A stretch of DNA of 64,000 nt from an uncultured Persicobacter sp. (lineage in GTDB: Bacteria > Bacteroidota > Bacteroidia > Cytophagales > Cyclobacteriaceae), in the NCBI GenBank assembly GCA_947498325.1, contig CANMKE010000016.1, positions 44,186 to 108,185 on the forward strand, in the 5' to 3' direction. Positions within the stretch are counted from its first letter, which is position 1. Each line of letters starts with the position of its first letter. Below are positions 9,356-17,130 of this stretch, one piece after another. A model generated the notes under the pieces. That model was given only the letters and a program-made list of their open reading frames with translations, was not told the DNA's origin and did not search any database. A program made the translations under genes and the position numbers.

Positions 9356-12300
9356 TCAATTATCTTCCTCAACCATAAACTTCTCACGTTCGGCCTGATG
9401 CATTTTCTCTTCAGCAACTCTCGAGGATAATTGCTCCTGCGTTTCCATCGCATTCAGTCGAATGGCCATGGCTTCGAGCATTCTTTCAATCATGGACTGA
9501 TGAAGTGGATCCAAGGGCTTGAGCATCCCTATTTCAAGTACGCCAACGGTAATTTCCTCATATTTTATGGGGAATAGGTATAGGAAACAGTCCGTTAGTT
9601 GGCCGAGTCCTGAGCTTACAGGCTGAAAATATTGGGGTGGAAGCTGTTCAAAAAATTTCGCTTGTTGATCTTTGAAGGTACTGCCAATGATGCCTTCCCC
9701 GATGTCGTAGGTTCTGCTGATTTCAAGGGAGCAACCATACTGCGCGGCCACATGCAATTGTTGCTGACGTTTCAGGTGTACAACCGCCAATGGGGCTTCT
9801 ATGCAAGGCGCCAAATGACTGATGATCTGTTGGCTGAGCTTTTCTATGGATGCCTTATTCAGATTAAGGATTTTATTCATCTTGCCTAACTCTTTTTGTA
9901 GCCATCTTTCGCCTTCTTCTTTTTTGTATTTTTCCTCCAACAGCGACTGCTGTTCCCTGAGTTCCTGTACGGCTTCCTCCACCTGTTGATTCAGCAGAAC
10001 CTTTTGTTCTTTTTCTCTTTGAATGCGGTTTCGGATACTCCACGCTACCACCGAAATAAGCGCCAAAGCGATGATCAGCAAAAACCACCATCGTTGATAA
10101 AATGGGGCGATTACTTCTATGGCCAAGTTCCGACTTTCACTCCATTGTTTGCCGTCGGTGGAGGACTGTACCAATAACTCATAATCCCCTGCATTGAGCC
10201 ATGAGTAATGAATTTGGTGCTCCCCTGCACGAAGGTATTTCCATTCTTTATCAAATCCCTTCATTTGGTATCTGTAAAAGATTTTCGAAGGGAAGCGGTA
10301 GTCCAAAGTACTCAGTGAAAGCCTGATGTTGTTTTGATTCAATGGAATATTCAGGCGATGGGTGTTCTCAATTTTGTCTGTCAGAAAAGCTTCCTCCTCT
10401 GTTTTGTTCTGTGGTAAAATCAGCTTTTGATTCAGTTTCAAAGCTGTAAAATTTACCTTTTTGGCTTCAGAGTCCACATGGATTTGGGCAGGATGAAAAT
10501 AGGTCAAACCGCTTGAGCCACCAAAATACATTACCCCCTCTTGATCCTGAAAAAAGGCGCATTCGTTGTATTCATGAGAGGAAATACCATCCTCGGTTGT
10601 GAAATTCGTGAACGTTTTTTGCTCCTGATTAAAACAGCTTATGCCGTTATTTGTACTCATCCACAGCTGTCCCTGTTCATCTTCCAAAATCCCATGGATC
10701 GTATTTGACGGAAGCCCATTATCATAATCATAGGTATTGATCACCTCGAAGGAGGTGTTCAGGTGCGTCAGGCCAAATCGGGTGCCAAGGAAAATATCCC
10801 CATGCTTACTCTGATGAATACACCTGATTTCGTTATGAGACAAGCCGTTCTTTTCTTTGGTCAGATGCTTCAGGTTGATTTGCTCGGGGTCATAAACAAA
10901 CAGCCCCGTATTGGTGCCAATGAGTATTTGTCCATCGACCATGCATTTGAGGGACATGATGCCTTTGAAATTTACAGACTGACCTTTCAGCAAATCCTCG
11001 ACATTACCGAAGGTGTTTTCTCCTTTTCTTTGATAAATTAAACCGCCATACATGGTGGCGAAATAGCTTGTGCCATTTTTGTCGGTACAAATATCCCTTA
11101 GCGACCAACCTTTGAATTTGGTAGGGTCTTCAGGTAGGTGTTCGGCAAAATGGGTGAAAGATTGTAGTTCAGGGTCAAGAAGGCTTAGCTTACCTGCAAA
11201 GTAGCCTACCCATAATTGCTGTTTGAATGGTTTGAGTACCCCGATGATATTAGCCGATAGATCTTTGTCGGTTGTACCAATTTTATAGGTATGCTCCACT
11301 TCAAAATCTTCGTTGAGTACAAATAGATGCGAATTTGTACCTACAAATAATTGATCTTTGTTTTTGTAAATGCTGTAAACCTCTGTATCACTTTTTCTAT
11401 CCGCCTCAAGTACTGATTTTTTCAGGCTTCCAAATGCAGGCAGGTAGGGATTTTTCTTGATGACTCCCCCTTTACTGCTTCCCATCCAAAGAATACCCTC
11501 TTTGTCGAAGGTCATCGACAGAATATAGTTGGTGCCAAAGCCATGTCGACGAGCATCTTTGTGATTATATTCCTCTACCTTATGGTCGGTAACGTGAAAC
11601 AAACCCCTTGACATTGCCGTGCTGCTCGCCCATATTTCACCCCTCTCGTCTTCTTTTACGCTCGTGATGTGGGGTTCTGAAAAATGTCCCGTATAGTTTT
11701 TTATAACTTCACCTTGTTGATCCAACAAATGTAAACCCGTATCACCACCTGCCCAAATACGGCCATCGCGTGCAATACAAATGTCATGTATTCTCAAAGG
11801 CTTTTCTTCTTGGATCCCTTGGTCGGTGGCCAAAAAGCGCTTTTCACCGACCATCTTTAAATCATGGGAGAGGCGAAAACGATAGAGCCCGTGGTTTTTG
11901 GTTCCCATCCAATAAGTATTGGTTTGATCCTTTCTAATTAGGGTAATGAAACTTTCTGTACTTTGAAGCCCTGTATTGGTGATCTTTTCTGTTTTCGGGT
12001 GGATGACACTGAGCCCCTGTGTTGTACCCACGAAAACAAGATTTGTTTGTAGATCATAATACAGCGCTGTGATCTCGTTGGTTTTCAGACCGCTTTTTTT
12101 CAAGTATCTTTTGACGCGGTAATTTTGATCAATGCGGTTCAGCCCATTATTGGAAGCCATCCAAATATTACCCTCAGCGTCTTCACAGAAAGTATGTCGA
12201 TTTTGAAGGGTCGAATTGTCAGTAACCATAACACTACTCAAGGTAGTTGAGTCGTTCGGGTCATGAAACAGATTCAGAAAATAGCCCAAGTCAGAGTCAT

Positions 12301-12613
12301 AGACACTAACACCCCCTGCATCAAAACGAATCCAAAGCCTATTTTTTGAATCTACAAAAATAGAGCTGACATTATCATCAATGATTGCGTGTGGGTCTGT
12401 TTTTGATGCTCTGAAAACCTTGTATTCATAGCCATCATATCGCACGAGTCCGTCTTGCGTACCGAACCACATATAGCCGTCATGGTCTTGCACAATGGTA
12501 TTGACCGTCGAATGCGGCAGACCATTCTCCCGCGACAAGGTTTCAAAAGTGGACTGATAGGCAAAGCCTTTGGTCAGCAGAAATAGGCAGAAAAGCAGTG
12601 TTGAAATTCTCAT
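9356..12613 (-). CDS. Periplasmic propeller (Reg_prop) / Y_Y_Y / TM / GAF sensor without output domain
   Basis: A 1085-residue protein built like the sensor half of a Bacteroidota hybrid two-component system. Residues 1-18 are a signal peptide; ~20-720 carry two-component-regulator propeller repeats (many copies of a motif like DxxGxLWxGT); ~740-835 form a Y_Y_Y domain; 842-858 are one TM helix; 859-911 a coiled coil; 912-1056 a GAF-like domain. The protein then ends after a short helical tail. No HisKA, HATPase, receiver, HTH, GGDEF or SpoIIE domain is present, and no gene downstream supplies one in the same operon. It may signal through a partner encoded elsewhere. The facing gene is amt, transcribed convergently. 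No in-frame continuation past the stop was seen, so this does not look like a recent frameshift. Confidence 0.88.
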   Translation of the reverse strand: MRISTLLFCLFLLTKGFAYQSTFETLSRENGLPHSTVNTIVQDHDGYMWFGTQDGLVRYDGYEYKVFRASKTDPHAIIDDNVSSIFVDSKNRLWIRFDAGGVSVYDSDLGYFLNLFHDPNDSTTLSSVMVTDNSTLQNRHTFCEDAEGNIWMASNNGLNRIDQNYRVKRYLKKSGLKTNEITALYYDLQTNLVFVGTTQGLSVIHPKTEKITNTGLQSTESFITLIRKDQTNTYWMGTKNHGLYRFRLSHDLKMVGEKRFLATDQGIQEEKPLRIHDICIARDGRIWAGGDTGLHLLDQQGEVIKNYTGHFSEPHITSVKEDERGEIWASSTAMSRGLFHVTDHKVEEYNHKDARRHGFGTNYILSMTFDKEGILWMGSSKGGVIKKNPYLPAFGSLKKSVLEADRKSDTEVYSIYKNKDQLFVGTNSHLFVLNEDFEVEHTYKIGTTDKDLSANIIGVLKPFKQQLWVGYFAGKLSLLDPELQSFTHFAEHLPEDPTKFKGWSLRDICTDKNGTSYFATMYGGLIYQRKGENTFGNVEDLLKGQSVNFKGIMSLKCMVDGQILIGTNTGLFVYDPEQINLKHLTKEKNGLSHNEIRCIHQSKHGDIFLGTRFGLTHLNTSFEVINTYDYDNGLPSNTIHGILEDEQGQLWMSTNNGISCFNQEQKTFTNFTTEDGISSHEYNECAFFQDQEGVMYFGGSSGLTYFHPAQIHVDSEAKKVNFTALKLNQKLILPQNKTEEEAFLTDKIENTHRLNIPLNQNNIRLSLSTLDYRFPSKIFYRYQMKGFDKEWKYLRAGEHQIHYSWLNAGDYELLVQSSTDGKQWSESRNLAIEVIAPFYQRWWFLLIIALALISVVAWSIRNRIQREKEQKVLLNQQVEEAVQELREQQSLLEEKYKKEEGERWLQKELGKMNKILNLNKASIEKLSQQIISHLAPCIEAPLAVVHLKRQQQLHVAAQYGCSLEISRTYDIGEGIIGSTFKDQQAKFFEQLPPQYFQPVSSGLGQLTDCFLYLFPIKYEEITVGVLEIGMLKPLDPLHQSMIERMLEAMAIRLNAMETQEQLSSRVAEEKMHQAEREKFMVEEDN

Positions 12614-12930
12614 AATAAAAAAATGCTAACAATTCATAGTTGGGGAAGCATCAAACAGTGGGAGTTGATCAGCTTCCTTCCATAAAAAATTGGTGGTAAT
12701 TGATTAAATCAAACTAATCAATACTTTATAGGAGACAAAGCAATTGTTTAATTGTCCTCTTTTTCAAGATGAATGTTTACTTGCTGTGGGTAGAAAGCCT
12801 GTCAAGCATAGGTTGTCCATCATTTTTTGACCATGATTTACATGATTAGAAGGATGATCACGATTTCTGCGACATACCTTTTTTTACAGCCCGCAATCGA
12901 TAATCGGGAGGAAAATATTACTTTTGCAAA
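12614..12930. other. Divergent intergenic region between sensor and TruA genes
   Basis: This 317-nt AT-rich gap separates divergently transcribed genes and must hold both promoters. No coding frame or strong hairpin was seen. A TACTTTTG box lies at its right edge (see separate entry). Confidence 0.6.
12919..12926 (+). promoter_or_regulatory. TAnnTTTG-like box directly before the TruA start
   Basis: TACTTTTG matches the Bacteroidota -7 consensus and ends 4 nt before the start codon. No TTG stands at the expected -33 position. If used, the transcript would have almost no leader. Confidence 0.3.
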
Positions 12931-13716
12931 ATGTTTAAGAATAAGCGCTATTACTATCTGATTCAGTTACAATACCTCGGTTACCGTTATCATGGCTGGC
13001 AAAAGCAGCCGAACGTAAAAACCGTTCAGCTGATGGTCGAAAGGACTATCCGCTATGTACTGGGTCATGATGAATTTAAAATATTGGCTTCGGGCAGAAC
13101 CGATGCGATGGTTTCGGCGAATGAGGCGGCGATCGAACTGTTCGTCTGGGAGCCTTTGGAGGAAGATTTTCTGTCGACACTGAATACCAACTTGCCGAGT
13201 GATATTCGGGCAACGAAAGTGCAGCAGGTGGATGAAAAGTTCAATGTGATTCAGGGATCAAAACTGAAGGAATATATCTACTTATTTTCTTCTGGCGAAA
13301 AAAATCATCCTTTTGCCGCACCTTTCATGGTGTATGTGGAGCAGGAGTTGAATGTGGAGAAAATGATGGAAGCAGCCAAGTGCTTTCAGGGGGCACATAA
13401 CTTTCAGCGATTTTGCTACAAGCCAAGTCCCGAGACGATTTTTGAGCGCACGATTGATTTGTGTGAAATCGTAAAAAATGACCTTTACACAGCGAATTTT
13501 TTCCCTGAAAATAGTTACCTGCTGAGGGTGCAGGGCAAAGGATTCATGCGCCATCAGGTGCGGCTGATGATGGGAGCGATCTTTGCAGTAGGGAAGGAGA
13601 AGCTGACGATTGAGCAGTTGAAGGAAGCCTTGAAGGGCGGCGACAATCAGCCTGTTTCCTACATTGCGCCAGCTTCGGGCTTGATGTTGAATAAATTGAG
13701 TTTCGACGAGGTGTAG
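12931..13716 (+). CDS. truA: tRNA pseudouridine synthase, TruA family (divergent)
   Basis: A 261-residue enzyme expected to isomerise uridine to pseudouridine in the tRNA anticodon arm (positions 38-40 in TruA proper). Near the N-terminus is the TruA motif YLGYRYHGWQKQP, and the catalytic Asp is Asp58 in SGRTDAMVSA. Classical TruA has GRTDAGVHA here, so the Gly and His after the Asp are replaced. Bacteroidota can carry a second TruA-like paralog, and this gene may be that one; the symbol should be read as family level. The C-terminal KGFMRHQVRLMMG is well conserved. The next gene, rlhA, lies downstream on the same strand, giving an RNA-modification pair. Confidence 0.82.
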   Translation: MFKNKRYYYLIQLQYLGYRYHGWQKQPNVKTVQLMVERTIRYVLGHDEFKILASGRTDAMVSANEAAIELFVWEPLEEDFLSTLNTNLPSDIRATKVQQVDEKFNVIQGSKLKEYIYLFSSGEKNHPFAAPFMVYVEQELNVEKMMEAAKCFQGAHNFQRFCYKPSPETIFERTIDLCEIVKNDLYTANFFPENSYLLRVQGKGFMRHQVRLMMGAIFAVGKEKLTIEQLKEALKGGDNQPVSYIAPASGLMLNKLSFDEV

Positions 13717-13800
13717 GGTCTGGCCTATGTGCTTGATCAGAATGTAATTTTCACATCAACCTTCAATCAAACAAAACAAAAACCACAGCAGAATATCATC

Positions 13801-15648
13801 ATGGGAAGAAAGGTAGAAGTACTTGCTCCAGCAAAAAATATAGAGGTGGGTCGTGCGGCGATCCGTCATGGTGCCGACGCAATATATATTGGTGCCGACA
13901 AGTTTGGGGCGCGTTCGGCAGTTCCGAATACAGTTCAGGACATTGAAAATCTGGCGAAATATGCGCATCAATATCATGCACAGGTGTTCGTTACGATGAA
14001 TACAATTTTGTATGAAAACGAACTGGAAGACGCCCGAAAACAAGCGTGGGAGCTATATGAGGCGGGTGCTGATGCGTTGATCATTCAGGACATGGGATTG
14101 CTGGAGATGGACTTGCCACCAATGCCTTTGCATGCAAGTACGCAGACGCATAACTATGATTTGGATCGCATTAAGTTTTTGGAGAATGTGGGTTTGGATC
14201 GTGTGGTTTTGGCACGTGAGCTGAGTTTGATGCAGATTGAGGAAATCCGCAAACAGACCCATGTTGAATTGGAATATTTTGTGGCGGGTGCACTTTGTGT
14301 TTGCCTTTCGGGACAATGCTATATGAGTAATTCGATCGGTAGCCGTTCGGCAAACCGCGGTGCTTGTGGGCAGCCTTGTCGTTGGCCGTATGATTTGGTG
14401 GATTCCAACGGGATGAAGATTGCCGAACAGAAGCATTTGCTGTCATTGAAAGATTTGAACCTTTCGGATCATGTAGAGGATTTGATTTTGGCGGGGGTGG
14501 ATTCGCTCAAGATTGAAGGGCGTATGAAGGATGAGACCTATGTAAAAAATGTAGTGGGTAACTTCCGCAAGAAGGTCGATGCCGTTTTGGAAAAACACCC
14601 TGAGATTGTTTCGGCAAGTGACGGAAAGGTAAGCACTACTTTTGAGCCCGATCCTGAGCGTACTTTCAACCGAACCTATACAACTTATTTCTTTGAAGAG
14701 CATCGTCCGAAGCGTTCGCTGATCAATGAGGATACCCCAAAAGCGATGGGTAAGCCGATGGGCAAGGTTTCCAAAATCAAGAACAAAAGCATTTTGCTGA
14801 ATTCTGAGTTTGATTTTGCCAATGGTGATGGCCTTTGCTATATCAAAGACGATGGCTCATTGGGCGGAATGAAAATTGAGACCGTAGGGCAGAACGGATG
14901 GCTGAATTTATCGAATGTGGCTGGTTTGACTGAAGGCACAATGATCTACCGTAACCACGATCAGGATTTTGTTAAGCAACTGAATGGTGATCGCACCACA
15001 AGAAAGATTGATGCAGAACTGACGGCTTCCTTTGGTGAAAATCAGGTGCATTTATCCATTGTCGATGTGCATGGTCATGAGGCGAAATTGACTTTCGATC
15101 AGGCGTTGGAGCCTGCCAAGAATATGGAAAGAGCCGTAGCAGGTTTACAGAAATCCTTGAAAAAATCGGGGGATTCTATCTTTCAGATTACACAGGTGAA
15201 TTTACCTGAAGAAGTGCCGTTCTTGCCTTCGGGAGCTGTGAATCAGATGCGCCGTGATTTGTTGGAGGCCTTGTTGGAGGTTCGCCTGAATGCACATCAT
15301 CGGGAAGAAAAAGTCTTTGAACCAAACGATGTCCCTTATCCAAAAAGAAAATTGGATCATCATGGGAATGTGATCAATAGCCTTTCAAGAAAATTTTACG
15401 AGCGTCACGGGGTGAAAATCATCGAGGATGGTTATGAAATTCGGGAGGAGGAAGACCGCCAAAAATCGCGACTGATGACCACCCGCCATTGTCTGCACTA
15501 TCAGATTGGGATTTGTCAGTTCCATGAGAATTTCACCACACCACCTGTGGGTGTTGAAACGCCGTTATTTTTGGAACATGCCGAGCATCGTTTCCGCCTG
15601 AAGGTGGATTGTAAGGCTTGTGTGATGAAAATAGAGAAGGCAGATTAA
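13801..15648 (+). CDS. rlhA: U32-family 23S rRNA hydroxylase (RlhA/YdcP-like)
   Basis: A 615-residue U32-family protein. E. coli RlhA hydroxylates C2501 of 23S rRNA and needs an iron-sulfur cluster and prephenate. The order of motifs matches RlhA along its length: HGADAIYIGADKFGARS near the N-terminus, GALCVCLSGQCYMS, RSANRGACGQPCRWPY, IEGRMKD, and near the end RHCLHYQIGIC and DCKACVMK. Cys166, Cys173, Cys189 and Cys193 are placed as cluster ligands; Cys168 is extra. An in-frame ATG-less extension to 13729 exists, but ATG 13801 begins the conserved domain and was chosen. The sister tRNA enzyme TrhP is shorter, so RlhA is the better call. A perfect palindrome follows the gene. Confidence 0.88.
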   Translation: MGRKVEVLAPAKNIEVGRAAIRHGADAIYIGADKFGARSAVPNTVQDIENLAKYAHQYHAQVFVTMNTILYENELEDARKQAWELYEAGADALIIQDMGLLEMDLPPMPLHASTQTHNYDLDRIKFLENVGLDRVVLARELSLMQIEEIRKQTHVELEYFVAGALCVCLSGQCYMSNSIGSRSANRGACGQPCRWPYDLVDSNGMKIAEQKHLLSLKDLNLSDHVEDLILAGVDSLKIEGRMKDETYVKNVVGNFRKKVDAVLEKHPEIVSASDGKVSTTFEPDPERTFNRTYTTYFFEEHRPKRSLINEDTPKAMGKPMGKVSKIKNKSILLNSEFDFANGDGLCYIKDDGSLGGMKIETVGQNGWLNLSNVAGLTEGTMIYRNHDQDFVKQLNGDRTTRKIDAELTASFGENQVHLSIVDVHGHEAKLTFDQALEPAKNMERAVAGLQKSLKKSGDSIFQITQVNLPEEVPFLPSGAVNQMRRDLLEALLEVRLNAHHREEKVFEPNDVPYPKRKLDHHGNVINSLSRKFYERHGVKIIEDGYEIREEEDRQKSRLMTTRHCLHYQIGICQFHENFTTPPVGVETPLFLEHAEHRFRLKVDCKACVMKIEKAD

Positions 15649-15659
15649 ATATTAAGGTA

Positions 15660-15703
15660 GCGGCAGGGCATGCCCTGCCGCCATGTATATTTCATGCCCT
15701 GCC
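15660..15703. repeat. Perfect 22-nt palindrome plus a third half-copy
   Basis: Positions 15660-15681 read the same on both strands (half site GCGGCAGGGCA). A further CATGCCCTGCC at 15693-15703 repeats the right half. The block fills the space between the convergent rlhA and susD genes. It has no T run, so it looks more like a REP-type intergenic repeat that may also stop transcription in both directions. Confidence 0.6.
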
Positions 15704-15716
15704 AATACATCAATTA

Positions 15717-17117
15717 TCAATACTTCGTCTGTACCAGATTGGGGTTTGCCAATATCGGGCGCTGTGGAATAGGATACCAAAACTGTTTGTCGCCGGCAGG
15801 AACGGTTTTGAAGATTTGAACATCATCATTCACCGCCCCATCGACCAAACGGACGAGCGTAACAGGCTGGCCGTGACGTCGGAGATCAAACATGCGGTGC
15901 CCCTCATAAGCGAGTTCTTTTCTTCTTTCAAGGTAGACGTCAGTGGTGTCGCCCGTGGCAGGCGTAGCCCTGTTGGGGTTGGTGTACCTGTTTTTACGAA
16001 TTAGGTCAATAATTGCCGCTGCAGCAGTATTGTCGCCTAAATGCGCCAATGCCTCAGCTTTGTTCAGCAGCACCTCAGAATAGCGTAAAATTTTGGGGGA
16101 ATGTAGGGCTGTTACTCCCTCTTGCTGGTCGAATTTATAGATATATTTATATCCCGGTAAATTCACGGAATCAATGGTAACAAAGAGGCTTTTGCGGATG
16201 TCGCTGTCATCATATAAATCGACAAATTCTGGATTTGCGGTGTAAGCGCCATAGCCCGTGGTGCCGTCGAAGAAATAAACATACCCAAAATTGTTTGACC
16301 CACGACTCTGAACGGGATCCACTGCAATTTCAAAAATGGTTTCTATATTACTGGCTTTGCTTCGAAAGTAAGTTGGATAGTTTGTGGTATCCAGAAGGGT
16401 AACGCCCTGCACCGCATCAGCAGCATCTATCACTTTCTGATAAGCTTCTGCTGGGGGCATTTCATTGGATTCTACCGCCATAAACAGGTACAGGCGAGTC
16501 CTCAAGGCCTCCACGGCATTTCTCGATGGGAAATTGACATTATCAGTATTGGTAATCAGGTTGAAAGCGGAATCCAGATCAAGCTCGACCTGCGCATACA
16601 CCTTTGCGGCATCCACATTTGGCATATTGTTGCCCAATGCTTCGTCAAGGTCGATTGTGGGTTCCGTAGCAATAGGTACATCACTGTAAAACTTGACTGC
16701 ATCGAAGGTGGCCAGCGCCCGCAAGAAATACGCCTGCCCCCGAATATTACCATCGGTGTTAGGGTTATTAATGATCTGGTTGGCATTTTCTATGGCCTCA
16801 TACATGGGGTCGTAGGTACTTCCTCCTGAGATGGACATGGCCTCGAATTTTTCCATCCTGGATTCAAACTCAAAACGCCCACCAGTATTAATACCCTGAA
16901 CAATATCGTCGGTACCTACATCCGCAAGCACATAGGCATTTCTTCCATAATAATCGATGGAATACATATTTGAAAGTACCCCAGCAAGTTGATCCTGTGG
17001 GTATTGCGCAGCAACATCCACAGGCACTGCAAAATCCGGTTCGGTATCCAGGTTGCAGGAAGTGAGCGACATGGCGCCCAAAACAAAGGTACTGAGGAGT
17101 ATATTTTTTATTTTCAT
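15717..17117 (-). CDS. SusD/RagB-family nutrient-binding outer membrane lipoprotein
   Basis: A 466-residue surface lipoprotein that captures a glycan or peptide for the SusC partner. The start was set at MKIKNILL because this gives a proper lipoprotein signal with lipobox LTSC (Cys at about residue 22); an upstream in-frame start would spoil it. The middle is helical TPR-like, and the C-terminal part carries the hallmark YLERRKELAYEGHRMFDLRR. It follows susC with 13 nt between, so the two form one transcript. No polysaccharide-degrading enzyme is attached, so the ligand cannot be inferred. Confidence 0.93.
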   Translation of the reverse strand: MKIKNILLSTFVLGAMSLTSCNLDTEPDFAVPVDVAAQYPQDQLAGVLSNMYSIDYYGRNAYVLADVGTDDIVQGINTGGRFEFESRMEKFEAMSISGGSTYDPMYEAIENANQIINNPNTDGNIRGQAYFLRALATFDAVKFYSDVPIATEPTIDLDEALGNNMPNVDAAKVYAQVELDLDSAFNLITNTDNVNFPSRNAVEALRTRLYLFMAVESNEMPPAEAYQKVIDAADAVQGVTLLDTTNYPTYFRSKASNIETIFEIAVDPVQSRGSNNFGYVYFFDGTTGYGAYTANPEFVDLYDDSDIRKSLFVTIDSVNLPGYKYIYKFDQQEGVTALHSPKILRYSEVLLNKAEALAHLGDNTAAAAIIDLIRKNRYTNPNRATPATGDTTDVYLERRKELAYEGHRMFDLRRHGQPVTLVRLVDGAVNDDVQIFKTVPAGDKQFWYPIPQRPILANPNLVQTKY

Positions 17118-17130
17118 GGTCGTGATTGGA

